33,414 nt of DNA, from contig PMYD01000035.1 of NCBI GenBank assembly GCA_003171335.1, positions 1 to 33,414 on the forward strand, written 5' to 3'. Every line of letters begins with the position of its first letter. The first letter of the stretch is position 1. The stretch is from Phycisphaerales bacterium (GTDB lineage Bacteria > Planctomycetota > Phycisphaerae > SM23-33 > FEN-1343). The notes beneath the pieces are model-generated. The model was given only the letters and a program-made list of their open reading frames with translations, was not told the DNA's origin and searched no databases. The position numbers and the translations under genes are program-made. Below are positions 24,520 to 31,916 of the stretch, in pieces.

Positions 24520-25344
24520 ATGGCAAAGACATCCAAATTGGCAACCATTCTGGCCCTGGACATCGGCAACACGCACGTGACCGTGGGAGCGGTGCACGGC
24601 GAGGAGGTGTACGGGCAGCGCAAGATCCCCGCCGGCGAACTGGAGTCGCTAGGCGAGATCCTCGTCGAGTTATGGTCGGCGATGGACAAGCCGCGGCGCG
24701 TGGTGGTCTCCAGCGTCAACCCTGCCGCACTGGAGCGCGTGCGGGCGATAGCGATGGAAGCTCTTGAAGAGCCGCTGGCGGTGGTCGGCCAGGATGTGCC
24801 GCCGCCCATTCGCACCACGCTACCAGAACCCGAGAAGGTGGGCATCGACCGGCTCTGTGCGGCGGGGGCCGCCTACGGCCGGCTGGCCCAGGCGTGCGTC
24901 GTGGTGGACCTGGGCACGGCGGTCACCATCGACTGCGTGGATGATGAGGGCATCTTTCGCGGCGGGGTGATCCTTCCGGGCACGCGCATGCAGGCGGCGG
25001 CGCTGCACCGCGCCACGGCGCAGCTTCCCGAGGTGACACTCCGCGAGCCGGACTGGGTGTTCGGCCGCAACACCGAAGAGGCCATCATCGGCGGTATCGT
25101 GTACGGGCTGCGCGGGGCCATTCGCGAGCGCGTCGAGGCGTACGCCACCGAGCTGGGCCAGTGGCCGCTGGTGGTTTTCACCGGCGGCGATGCGCCGCTG
25201 ATGAAGATGGATGAAGGGTTCGTCCAGGCCATCGTGCCGGGCCTGTGCCTGGTAGGCATCGCCCGGGCGTTTTACCAGTCGCTGCTGCCGGAAAAGGAGC
25301 AGGCGGCCGGTGGCCAGGCGGAGGGCGAAGCGACGGAGGAATAG
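24520..25344 (+). CDS. Type III pantothenate kinase
   Basis: Phosphorylates pantothenate, the first step of coenzyme A synthesis; CoaX enzymes are not feedback-inhibited by CoA and need a monovalent cation. The 274-residue product has the ASKHA-fold landmarks: LALDIGNTHVTVGAV (about 11-25, phosphate loop), the conserved GIDRLCAAGAAY, VVVDLGTAVTIDCVDDEG with catalytic Asp, GGVILPGTRMQ, and VFTGGDAPL. A short Glu/Gly/Ala tail follows. The start overlaps almost directly with the obgE stop (two-base gap), so the pair is an operon. The ORF ends before the palindrome at 25378. Confidence 0.95.
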   Translation: MAKTSKLATILALDIGNTHVTVGAVHGEEVYGQRKIPAGELESLGEILVELWSAMDKPRRVVVSSVNPAALERVRAIAMEALEEPLAVVGQDVPPPIRTTLPEPEKVGIDRLCAAGAAYGRLAQACVVVDLGTAVTIDCVDDEGIFRGGVILPGTRMQAAALHRATAQLPEVTLREPDWVFGRNTEEAIIGGIVYGLRGAIRERVEAYATELGQWPLVVFTGGDAPLMKMDEGFVQAIVPGLCLVGIARAFYQSLLPEKEQAAGGQAEGEATEE

Positions 25345-25377
25345 GCTTGTCGGAATTGTGGGTCGGCGCATTGTTGA

Positions 25378-25458
25378 TTTGCGATTTTTGATTTGCGATT
25401 TGCGATTGAACGGCCGAATCTGTTTTACAATCGCAAATCGCAAATCAAAAATCGCAAA
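25378..25458. repeat. Perfect 31-bp inverted repeat
   Basis: Left arm 25378-25408 begins TTTGCGATTTTTGATTTGCG; right arm 25428-25458 is its exact reverse complement; spacer 19 bases. It is built from the word ATTTGCGATT, which also appears loosely near 5890 and 7050. It lies between coaX and the mnmE-like gene. Confidence 0.92.
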
Positions 25459-25472
25459 TAACTTTCAAGACT

Positions 25473-26804
25473 GTGTCACGCATGGGCGCAAGAGAATCCC
25501 AAGACAAAAGTCAAACCATCGCCACTCTCCACACCGCCGCGGGCGCCGGTGGCATCGCCGTGGTGCTGCTGGCCGGGCCGCGGACGCTGGAGATCCTGGC
25601 GAGCATCTTCCGCGGCCGCCGCGCTGAGACGCTGGGCCAGTCCCCGCGCCAACTGCTCCTGGGCGAGCTTTACGAAGGAAATGAACGCCTGGATGAGACC
25701 ATCATCCGCGTGCAGAGCCTGGGCGCCGAGAAGGGCCACCTGGCCGAGATCAACATTCACGGCGGCCCGCGCATCACCCAGCGCGTGCTGGCGCTGCTGG
25801 CGGCCGCTGGGGCCGAGATTCAGCCCTGGCAGAGCGAGTTTGCGACGCGCTGGGGCCTGTGGCCGGCGGCCGCGCCGGGGCATAACAACCCGGCCCTCGT
25901 GGCCGAGCTGCTGGAAACCCTGCCCCGCGCTCGCACGCGCCTGGCCTGCTCGCTCCTGATGCACCAGGTGGAAGGCGGGCTGACGGAACTGATCGAACGC
26001 GCCGTGGGGTGTGCGGCTTCGCTGCACACGGGCGGCGAGAATTCCGACGTTCCCCCTGCTTCCCGCGTGTGCAGCGAAGCTGCACACCCTACAGAGTTGG
26101 CCGCAGCGGCCCAGCGATTCGACGTGGTTCAGCGGCTGCTGAATCCGGCCGAGGTGGTCGTGGCCGGCCCGCCCAACGCCGGCAAGAGCAGCCTGGTGAA
26201 CGCCCTGGTGGGCCGCGATGTGTGCATCGTCACCGATACGCCCGGTACCACGCGCGACTGGGTCCGTGAGCTGGCGGATGTGCGGGGTTGCCCCCTCTGG
26301 CTGACGGACACGGCCGGACTCTGGGAGCCAGCCCATGCGATCGACGAGGAAGCGGTCCGCCGCGCCTGGGCGTGCGTGGAGGCGGCCGACCTGGTGCTGG
26401 CGGTTTACGACTCCAGCCAGCCACCGCCGCCGCAGGAGCCTTTCTGGCGCCGGCTGATTTCACGGGCCAACGTGCTTGTCGTATCCAACAAGCTGGACCT
26501 GACGGTGCCGCGTGCTCCGGGTGCCGTGGCTGCGCCGTTTGCAGCCACGTCGTCTGGGGCAGAGGGATCGTCGTTGCTGGCGCAACCAAGACACGCCGAT
26601 TCAGGCATCTCCGTGTCCACCGGGGCGGGGCTGGATGAGCTTCGCCGGGAAATGCTCCGGCGCCTGGGCGTGCCGGCGGATCTCTTGGCCGACCTGGCCG
26701 CCGCCTTCACGCCGCGCCAGGCGGCGCTGCTGAAACGGGCGGCCGCCGCCGAGGATCCGGTCACTGCGGCCGGACTTCTGTGGCAGTTGTTAGTGGGGGA
26801 TTGA
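25473..26804 (+). CDS. Divergent MnmE-like tRNA-modification GTPase carrying two in-frame palindromic inserts
   Basis: A 443-residue relative of MnmE, which with MnmG modifies the wobble uridine of tRNAs. The N-terminal domain is recognisable (TIATLHTAAGAGGIAVVLLAGP; EINIHGGPRITQRVL), as are the G-domain motifs: G1 GPPNAGKSS (232-240), G2 TDTPGTTRD (254-262), G3 DTAG (289-292), G4 NKLD (339-342). The helical domain's PGEFTxRAF block is replaced by WQSEFATRWGLW, and the C terminus is LLWQLLVGD with no C-I-G-K motif, so the essential cysteine is missing. Residues 179-207 and about 347-373 are encoded by palindromic DNA. GTG 25473 or ATG 25482 could be the start; neither has a ribosome site. The end overlaps the radical SAM gene on the other strand by 44 bp. 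Confidence 0.8.
   Translation: MSRMGARESQDKSQTIATLHTAAGAGGIAVVLLAGPRTLEILASIFRGRRAETLGQSPRQLLLGELYEGNERLDETIIRVQSLGAEKGHLAEINIHGGPRITQRVLALLAAAGAEIQPWQSEFATRWGLWPAAAPGHNNPALVAELLETLPRARTRLACSLLMHQVEGGLTELIERAVGCAASLHTGGENSDVPPASRVCSEAAHPTELAAAAQRFDVVQRLLNPAEVVVAGPPNAGKSSLVNALVGRDVCIVTDTPGTTRDWVRELADVRGCPLWLTDTAGLWEPAHAIDEEAVRRAWACVEAADLVLAVYDSSQPPPPQEPFWRRLISRANVLVVSNKLDLTVPRAPGAVAAPFAATSSGAEGSSLLAQPRHADSGISVSTGAGLDELRREMLRRLGVPADLLADLAAAFTPRQAALLKRAAAAEDPVTAAGLLWQLLVGD
26007..26089. repeat. In-frame palindromic element A inside the mnmE-like gene
   Basis: Arms 26007-26030 (GGGTGTGCGGCTTCGCTGCA...) and 26066-26089 (...GCTGCACACCC) pair at 23 of 24 positions around a 35-base spacer; each arm is itself a GTGTGC/GCACAC hairpin. 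It encodes residues 179 to about 206, absent from ordinary MnmE, and keeps the frame open. Confidence 0.85.
26518..26550. repeat. In-frame palindromic element B inside the mnmE-like gene
   Basis: GGGTGCCGTGGCTGC, loop GCCGTTT, GCAGCCACG (arms 26525-26533 and 26541-26549). This is the left half-hairpin of the GGTGCC(R)(Y)GGCTGC family found at 9796, 13666, 30737 and 30911. It encodes GAVAAPFAATS (residues from 350) in the loop between the G4 motif and the G5 region. Confidence 0.75.
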
Positions 26805-28371
26805 CCTGGGCCGCCTGCACCTGCGGCGCCGGCACATTCGCGTTCATCGCCGCCCCGTCGGCCGGCGAATTCCCGCGCACCACGCCATACTTGGCCGAGA
26901 GTTTTTCCAGGATCGCATTGCGATACGGGTACCACAGGCAGGCGGGAATGGTCTTCACCCGGCCATCATCCGGGTCCTCGTACGCGAAGACCGCCTTGCA
27001 GCTTTCCATGCGGGCGGCATCGACGGAATGCTGCTCCTCGAAGGGCAGCATGGCTAGGCGGAGGATGCGCCGCGGGCGGCGCTGCGGCAGGTTGCTGGCG
27101 GCCCCACTGCGGCGCGCTCGGCGGTTGCGAATCAGGTCGGCGATTCCCTCGGCGATGACCCGGCCCAGCCGCACGGCGCCCAAGACCCACGGCCCCAGCG
27201 TGCGCACGATAAGCAGTTGCCCGCGCAGCCGCTGGAAGAATTTCCTCGGGTCCAGCCGGTCCAGCCGGCCCTCGATCTTGCGGCACAGCGCCGCCACTTC
27301 CACGACCGCCTGCGTGAACGGTTTCTTCAGGCAGTGGTTGATGCTGCGATAGCGATGGCCGTCGGAAATCAGCAGCGTGATCGACTCGCAATTGGGATGC
27401 ACGCCCGCCAGCAGCAGCGTTTCGGATCGCGGGTTGCGGCGGAAGAAGGAACGCGGCTTCTTCAGGACATAGCTCAGGCCGGCGGGCACAAACTCCACGC
27501 CCTCGATGGCCTGCTGCACCATCTTTTCCACATCTTCCATCGTGGTGTGGCTGGCGGCGTCGAAGGTGCCCTCATCCCAGTTTTCCGTCAGCGGAATGAT
27601 GCCGATATCGCTGATCAGGTCGCGGTTGTCGTGGCAATACTGGAGCAGGTCGCCGATGTACTTGTCGTTGATGCCCCAGGCGGCGCACGAGATGATCGTC
27701 TGCCGCCGCCGGCTGTATTTCTTCAGGTTCTCCAGGGCCTTGAGCTTTTTGGGGCCGGCCGCACGATTATTGCGCAGCCGCTCGTAGATTTCCGGTTGGG
27801 GGCCGTCGAAGGCGAATCGCATCTGCACGTTCGCCTCGCACAGCGTGCGGCAGTAGTCCTCATCGGCCAGGCGCACGCCGTTGGTGGTGACGTGCGGCCG
27901 CAGTCCGTGCTTGCGGGCGATCTGGATGATCTCCAGCAGATCGCTGCGCACCGTCGGCTCGCCGCCGAAGAGCTGAATGACCGGCTGGGGGTCCATCTTC
28001 GCCAGGGCGGCGAAGATCTTGTCGAAGTACGCCATGGGCGGGTTGAAGTCGAACCCCATGCCGCGGATCGTGGCGATGCAGATGGGGCAATTCATGTTGC
28101 AGCGGTTGGTTACATCCAGGAAGACCATGTTGGGCTTGTGGTCCACCTGGCAGCAGTCGCAGTTGAGCGTGCAGTGCTGCGGGTCGGTCGGCACGTACGA
28201 CCACAGGTCGCGCTTGGCCTGCCAGGCGGCGGCGTCGGAGCTGACCAGCGATTCGGTCGCGCCACACGCGGGGCAGGTTTTGCGGATCCATGTCTGGCCA
28301 TCGCGGGTGAAAAACTCGGCGGGCACCCTGGCGCGGCACGTGTTGCAAAGGCCAACATTTGGAATGGTCAT
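26761..28371 (-). CDS. Radical SAM protein with N-terminal zinc-ribbon, MJ0619/Tes-like
   Basis: A 536-residue protein. The N terminus has paired cysteines of a zinc-ribbon/rubredoxin type (Cys9/Cys12 in LCNTC; Cys33/Cys36 in CPACG), then a second cysteine patch (Cys67, 71, 73, 74), then the radical SAM signature CNMNCPIC (Cys91, 95, 98) for the [4Fe-4S] cluster, followed by LFGGEPTVRSDL and HVTTNG. This order matches the COG1964 group that includes MJ0619 and the tetraether lipid synthase Tes; a role in lipid or C-H/C-C chemistry is a possibility only. A basic C-terminal part and a Pro/Gln/Asn-rich tail follow. The ATG at 28371 starts the recognisable ribbon; the frame is open to 28569 through repeat-like sequence. 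Convergent with the mnmE-like gene, overlapping 44 bp. Confidence 0.85.
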   Translation of the reverse strand: MTIPNVGLCNTCRARVPAEFFTRDGQTWIRKTCPACGATESLVSSDAAAWQAKRDLWSYVPTDPQHCTLNCDCCQVDHKPNMVFLDVTNRCNMNCPICIATIRGMGFDFNPPMAYFDKIFAALAKMDPQPVIQLFGGEPTVRSDLLEIIQIARKHGLRPHVTTNGVRLADEDYCRTLCEANVQMRFAFDGPQPEIYERLRNNRAAGPKKLKALENLKKYSRRRQTIISCAAWGINDKYIGDLLQYCHDNRDLISDIGIIPLTENWDEGTFDAASHTTMEDVEKMVQQAIEGVEFVPAGLSYVLKKPRSFFRRNPRSETLLLAGVHPNCESITLLISDGHRYRSINHCLKKPFTQAVVEVAALCRKIEGRLDRLDPRKFFQRLRGQLLIVRTLGPWVLGAVRLGRVIAEGIADLIRNRRARRSGAASNLPQRRPRRILRLAMLPFEEQHSVDAARMESCKAVFAYEDPDDGRVKTIPACLWYPYRNAILEKLSAKYGVVRGNSPADGAAMNANVPAPQVQAAQVNPPLTTATEVRPQ

Positions 28372-28515
28372 ATAGGTTTGTCCCCGGTCTTTGCGATATT
28401 CGGGTGATGTCGGTGCGATTCTACCGATGTGCCGGCCGGCCGTCCAGTGGCAGGCGGGAGACGGGTTTGAGGAGGGAGACGGCCGCTTTGGTCGCTGGCT
28501 GTGGATAGCCGCCGT

Positions 28516-28547
28516 CGTGGTTGCTACGCTGCGCTTCGCAAACCACG
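28516..28547. repeat. Small hairpin of the CGTGGTTGC type
   Basis: CGTGGTT (28516-28522) and AACCACG (28541-28547) flank an 18-base centre; ACGGCACCC follows, like the right end of the GGTGCC...GGCACC family. A partial or degenerate copy in the radical SAM-anti-sigma gap (28372-28605), where I see no gene. Confidence 0.55.
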
Positions 28548-28605
28548 GCACCCAAACTTCTAAAACCACGGCCCAAGCCTTCTTTTCGGGAGAGGCCGAT
28601 TGGCG

Positions 28606-29124
28606 CTAGTACACGGTCAGGGCGTTGTCTTCCTCGCCGGTCTCGCCCGTGGCGAATTGCAGATCGAGTTCATCCGGCTGGGCGGTAGCCAGGCGGGCGA
28701 CGAGGTGAACCATGTCGCCGTCGAGGCTGCCCAGGGCGTCCTGGGCGTCCTGATTGATTTTTTCGATGGCGGCGGCGCTTTGCTGGGGCGCGGCCGGATT
28801 GACCGGCCGCCACGTGAGCGCACTGATCAGGATGGCCGCCACGGCGATGCCGGCGGCCAGTGCGGCGGGAATGGTGATCCGCAGCCAGCGGTGCTGCCGG
28901 CGGCGCAGGGCATCGGCCATGCGGGCGTTGACGCGGAGCAGCATGGCATCATCCACGTTCACGTCGAGCTGGCCTTCCAGCCAAAGGAGGTCCCGCCGAA
29001 CCTGCTGGGCCAGCGGGCCGGCGGCAGTCTCCGGCGGCGCGCCCTGGTCCAGGTGGGCGGCCAGCCGATCCAACTCCTCAGCCGTGGGTTTTCTGTTTTT
29101 TTCGTTCATGATATTCGTATCCAT
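28606..29124 (-). CDS. Putative membrane anti-sigma factor
   Basis: A 172-residue protein with a soluble N-terminal part (1-80), one membrane segment (about 82-104, RITIPAALAAGIAVAAILIS) and a C-terminal part outside (105-172, acidic, ending EEDNALTVY). Its start overlaps the end of the sigma-factor gene by 47 bases, the usual arrangement for an ECF sigma factor and its membrane-bound inhibitor. I do not see a zinc-binding anti-sigma H-x3-C-x2-C motif, so the class is uncertain. It could instead be a small membrane protein of the same operon. ATG 29124 or 29109 may be the start; neither has a clear ribosome site, consistent with coupled translation. Confidence 0.7.
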   Translation of the reverse strand: MDTNIMNEKNRKPTAEELDRLAAHLDQGAPPETAAGPLAQQVRRDLLWLEGQLDVNVDDAMLLRVNARMADALRRRQHRWLRITIPAALAAGIAVAAILISALTWRPVNPAAPQQSAAAIEKINQDAQDALGSLDGDMVHLVARLATAQPDELDLQFATGETGEEDNALTVY

Positions 29125-29737
29125 CGCCGGAGGATGCCCCGGCGGCTTCTGTTTCTGCTGCCGGCAGCTCTTCCAGCCGCTCTCTCAGCGCCCGCAGACC
29201 GCGATGCACGCGGGCCAGGGCCGTGCCGATCGGACAACCCATGGTTTCGGCAATTTCGGCAAAGCTCATGCCCGAAAAATGCCGCAGCACCAGGGTTTGG
29301 CGCGTGGGCTCATCCAACTGTGCCAAGGCCGCCATCAGGCCTCGGCGCTGCTCATCCTGGAGCAGCCGGCTCTCGGGCGGATCTTCCCGGCCGGCCAGCG
29401 TGTCGATCGGGTCGCCGCTGCCATCGCCGGCGGATGGCGAGCCCAGGGCCGCGGAGGCCGCCGCACGCCGGCGAAACCGATCGCGAATAAGATTGGCGGC
29501 GATGCGAAACAGCCAGGGCTCGAACTTGCCGCGCTCGTCGTACCGCCCGATCATCCGCACCAGCCGCAGCATTACTTCCGACAGCAGGTCTTCCGACTCG
29601 TGACAGTCCGCGGTGATCCGGTAAAAATAGCCGAACAGCCGCGGTCCATACGCCGCCAATAGATTTTGGAACCCCTCAGGCCGGCCGGCTTTCGCCAGCC
29701 GCACACTTACCTGCACCTGTGACGATTCCATCTTCAT
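29078..29737 (-). CDS. ECF-type RNA polymerase sigma factor
   Basis: A 219-residue sigma70-family factor with only regions 2 and 4. Region 2: LLAAYGPRLFGYFYRITADC, ESEDLLSEVMLRLVR and FEPWLFRIAANLIRDRFRRR (core binding and -10 recognition). A linker with GSGDPIDTLAGREDPPESR follows. Region 4: LDEPTRQTLVLRHFSGMSFAEIAETMGC with IGTALARVHRGLRALRERL (the helix-turn-helix for -35). A Glu/Lys-rich tail ends the protein. ATG 29737, six bases before a second ATG at 29731, has AGG upstream; the frame is open much further (29947) but that part crosses the divergent promoter of the dienelactone hydrolase gene. Stimulus unknown. Confidence 0.92.
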   Translation of the reverse strand: MKMESSQVQVSVRLAKAGRPEGFQNLLAAYGPRLFGYFYRITADCHESEDLLSEVMLRLVRMIGRYDERGKFEPWLFRIAANLIRDRFRRRAAASAALGSPSAGDGSGDPIDTLAGREDPPESRLLQDEQRRGLMAALAQLDEPTRQTLVLRHFSGMSFAEIAETMGCPIGTALARVHRGLRALRERLEELPAAETEAAGASSGDGYEYHERKKQKTHG

Positions 29738-29766
29738 CAGGCCTAACGTTCGCAGAACACCTATAT

Positions 29767-29787
29767 TGCCGCCGCAAAACGGCGGCA
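29767..29787. promoter_or_regulatory. 8-bp inverted repeat in the sigma/hydrolase divergent gap
   Basis: TGCCGCCG (29767-29774), loop CAAAA, CGGCGGCA (29780-29787). It lies 12 bp before a plus-strand TATAAT (29799-29804) that may be the -10 of the hydrolase gene, so it could be a regulator site between the divergent genes; it may equally be a small repeat. Confidence 0.4.
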
Positions 29788-29798
29788 CGGCGTGAGCG

Positions 29799-29804
29799 TA
29801 TAAT
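29799..29804 (+). promoter_or_regulatory. Consensus -10 box, dienelactone hydrolase gene
   Basis: A perfect TATAAT, 73 bp before the ATG at 29877. No good -35 was found at 16-18 bases upstream (AAAACG at 17), so the promoter may need an activator or a different sigma factor. Confidence 0.45.
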
Positions 29805-29876
29805 ACATCGACTTGGGGCCAATGCCGAGAAAAGTGCAGATTTGGCTTTGCGGTTTTCATCCGAAGGAGGTTTTCG

Positions 29877-30722
29877 ATGGGATATTCGCTGCTGGTGCTG
29901 ATGTCTATCGGGCTGTCGGCGGGGCTGGCGCTGGCGGCCGTCCACACGGAGGCCGTCGAGTACCGCGATGGCGATACTGTGATGGAAGGCTACCTGGCGT
30001 TCGATGATTCCAGCCAGGCCAAGCGGCCCGGTGTGCTGGTGGTCCACGAGTGGTACGGCCTGAACGATTACGCAAAGATGCGGGCGCGGCAACTGGCCCA
30101 AATGGGCTATGTGGCTTTTGCCGCCGACATTTACGGCAAGGGCAAACGGGCCACCACCGGGGAGGAGGCCGCCAAGCTGGCGGCGCCATTCCGCAGCGAT
30201 CCAGCGATGCTTCGCCGCCGCACGGCGGCTGCCCTCAAGGTGCTGCGGCAACGCCCAAACGTGCAGAAGGATAAGCTGGCGGCCATCGGATTCTGCTTCG
30301 GGGGCACGGCGGTGCTGGAGCTGGCCCGAAGCGGCGCCGATGTGCAGGCCGTCGTCAGCTTCCATGGCGCGCTGGCCACACGCGATCCCAACGATGCCAA
30401 AAACATCAAGGCCCACGTGCTGGTGCTGCATGGGGCGGATGATCCGCACGTGCCGCTCACGGATGTGGAGGCGTTCGAAAACGAGATGCGCAGCGCGCAT
30501 GTGGATTGGCAGCTCATCGCCTACGGCGGCGCCGTGCACGGTTTCACCAACCCGGCCGCGGGCGATGATCCCTCCAAGGGTGTCGCCTACAACGCCGCCG
30601 CGGCTGCGCGTTCCTGGCAGGCGATGCAGATGTTTTTCGCTGAGACGATAGGCCGGCCCAAGCAGGCCGGACCGATCGCGCAGTCGCCGATGTCAAGACC
30701 TGCCCCGCCGGCGGAAAAGTAG
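29877..30722 (+). CDS. Secreted dienelactone hydrolase-family alpha/beta hydrolase
   Basis: A 281-residue alpha/beta hydrolase. A signal peptide (MGYSLLVLMSIGLSAGLALA, cleavage near residue 21) suggests export. Catalytic residues are in place: nucleophile Cys140 in GFCFGG, Asp188 or Asp189 in HGADDPHVP, and His221 in AVHGFTNP; the VVHEWYGLN segment holds the Glu that positions Cys in dienelactone hydrolase. Secreted members hydrolyse esters or lactones of unknown origin; no aromatic-degradation genes adjoin it. An excellent ribosome site AAGGAGG precedes the ATG. It is divergent from the ECF sigma gene. A Pro/Ala/Ser tail ends the protein, followed by two palindromic elements. Confidence 0.9.
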   Translation: MGYSLLVLMSIGLSAGLALAAVHTEAVEYRDGDTVMEGYLAFDDSSQAKRPGVLVVHEWYGLNDYAKMRARQLAQMGYVAFAADIYGKGKRATTGEEAAKLAAPFRSDPAMLRRRTAAALKVLRQRPNVQKDKLAAIGFCFGGTAVLELARSGADVQAVVSFHGALATRDPNDAKNIKAHVLVLHGADDPHVPLTDVEAFENEMRSAHVDWQLIAYGGAVHGFTNPAAGDDPSKGVAYNAAAAARSWQAMQMFFAETIGRPKQAGPIAQSPMSRPAPPAEK

Positions 30723-30736
30723 GCCTGGCTGGATTC

Positions 30737-31051
30737 TGGGTGCCGTGGCTGTATCTTTTTGCAGCCACGCGTCTTCGGAACGGACTTGGGAACGCCGAAG
30801 GGCAGTCCGGTCGCGCGGGATCGGGCAAGGCGAGTCGCAGACTCGTGGCTGCAAAAAAACGCAGCCACGGCACCCGGCCCCCCCGCAACCACGGCACCCG
30901 GCGCATTTGCTGGGTGCCGTGGCTGTATCTTTTTGCAGCCACGCGTCTTCGGAACGGACTTGCGGACGGAGAAGGGCAGTCCGGTCGCGCGGGATCGGGC
31001 AAGACGAGTCGCAGACACGTGGCTGCAGAAAAACGCAGCCACGGCACCCGG
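30737..31051. repeat. Two direct copies of a 141-bp palindromic element
   Basis: Copies at 30737-30877 and 30911-31051 differ at a handful of positions. Each begins TGGGTGCCGTGGCTGTATCT, ends in CGCAGCCACGGCACCCGG, and has two hairpins (CGTGGCTG/GCAGCCACG on the left and CGTGGCTGC/GCAGCCACG on the right), so each copy is an inverted repeat. The 33-bp link carries another ACCACGGCACCC piece. They fill the gap between the hydrolase and the LURP-one-like gene. Confidence 0.92.
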
Positions 31052-31068
31052 CGCCCCCGGCACCCCGC

Positions 31069-31656
31069 TTAACTGCTGCGTTGGCGGCCCTCGATCGCCG
31101 CCAGCAGGATGCCCCCGGCCAGCAGCAGCCGGCGGTCCACGCGGGCGGTTGCCGCGGGGTGAATCTGCACGCGGAGCTTGCGCACAAACGGGTTGAAATT
31201 CTGCCTGTACGTGGCCACTTGGACCCCATCGGCGGTGGCGTTGAATGTCTGCGGCAGCAGGCCGCCGAATTGTCGGCGAAACAATGCCAGCAGGAGGGAA
31301 TCCTCTTCAATTTGGCCGACCTCGGCGCCGTTGGCGTCCAAAATGGTCCACTTGTCGCGAATGATGCTCTTGAAACCGTGCCGGCGAAGCGTTCCGACCG
31401 GCTGGCGATTCTGGGTATCGATCACGTCGTACGAAGCGGAGAAGTCCAGAATCTGCCGGGCCAGGATTGCCAAAAGCTCGCTCGTGCACGCTTCATCCGT
31501 ATATAAGCGTATATCTTCCTTAAGCTTAAATGCCTTCTGCTTGGAATAGGCCACGATCGTTCCGGCCGCATTAAAGAGGTGAAAAGATGCCCCGAATATC
31601 TGAAAAACCTTCCGCCTAATGATGTAACTCTCTTGCTGTAAAATACTTGAATCCAT
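31069..31656 (-). CDS. LURP-one/tubby C-terminal-like (scramblase-like) family protein
   Basis: A 195-residue protein that I place, by motif pattern, in the LURP-one-related/phospholipid-scramblase-like beta-barrel family. Landmarks: LQQESYIIRRKVFQIFGASFHLFNAAG near the N terminus, VAYSKQKAFKLKEDIRLY, LLAILARQILDFSASYDV, and VGTLRRHGFKSIIRDKWTI followed by a DANGAEVG turn. Pairs of short strands ending in D-x-x-G turns are typical of the fold. A hydrophobic stretch near the C terminus (DRRLLLAGGILLAAIEG) could be a single membrane-interacting helix, as in scramblases. Function in bacteria is unknown. The ATG at 31656 has GGAG seven bases upstream. The gap 31657-31916 shows nothing I recognise. 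Confidence 0.75.
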   Translation of the reverse strand: MDSSILQQESYIIRRKVFQIFGASFHLFNAAGTIVAYSKQKAFKLKEDIRLYTDEACTSELLAILARQILDFSASYDVIDTQNRQPVGTLRRHGFKSIIRDKWTILDANGAEVGQIEEDSLLLALFRRQFGGLLPQTFNATADGVQVATYRQNFNPFVRKLRVQIHPAATARVDRRLLLAGGILLAAIEGRQRSS

Positions 31657-31916
31657 TCGCGATCTCCATCCCCTCCCGTCGCAGGGTTTCCCCAACGCCA
31701 GCCGCTAAACTTCTTTATCGGACAAACCAGCAGCAATTTTCCATACCATCTAGAACGAAGTCTGAAAAATCTGTAAACTGTGATCACTTGCTTAAGATTC
31801 TGCCTGCTCAAGATTTTGCCTGAGAGCCAAATGTGTCTTACGTTGCCAATAGCGGCTGTGCGGCAGCGGAGTACACAGAGTTCGCCAGTGTGTGGACACT
31901 GAGGAGTATTATCAAA

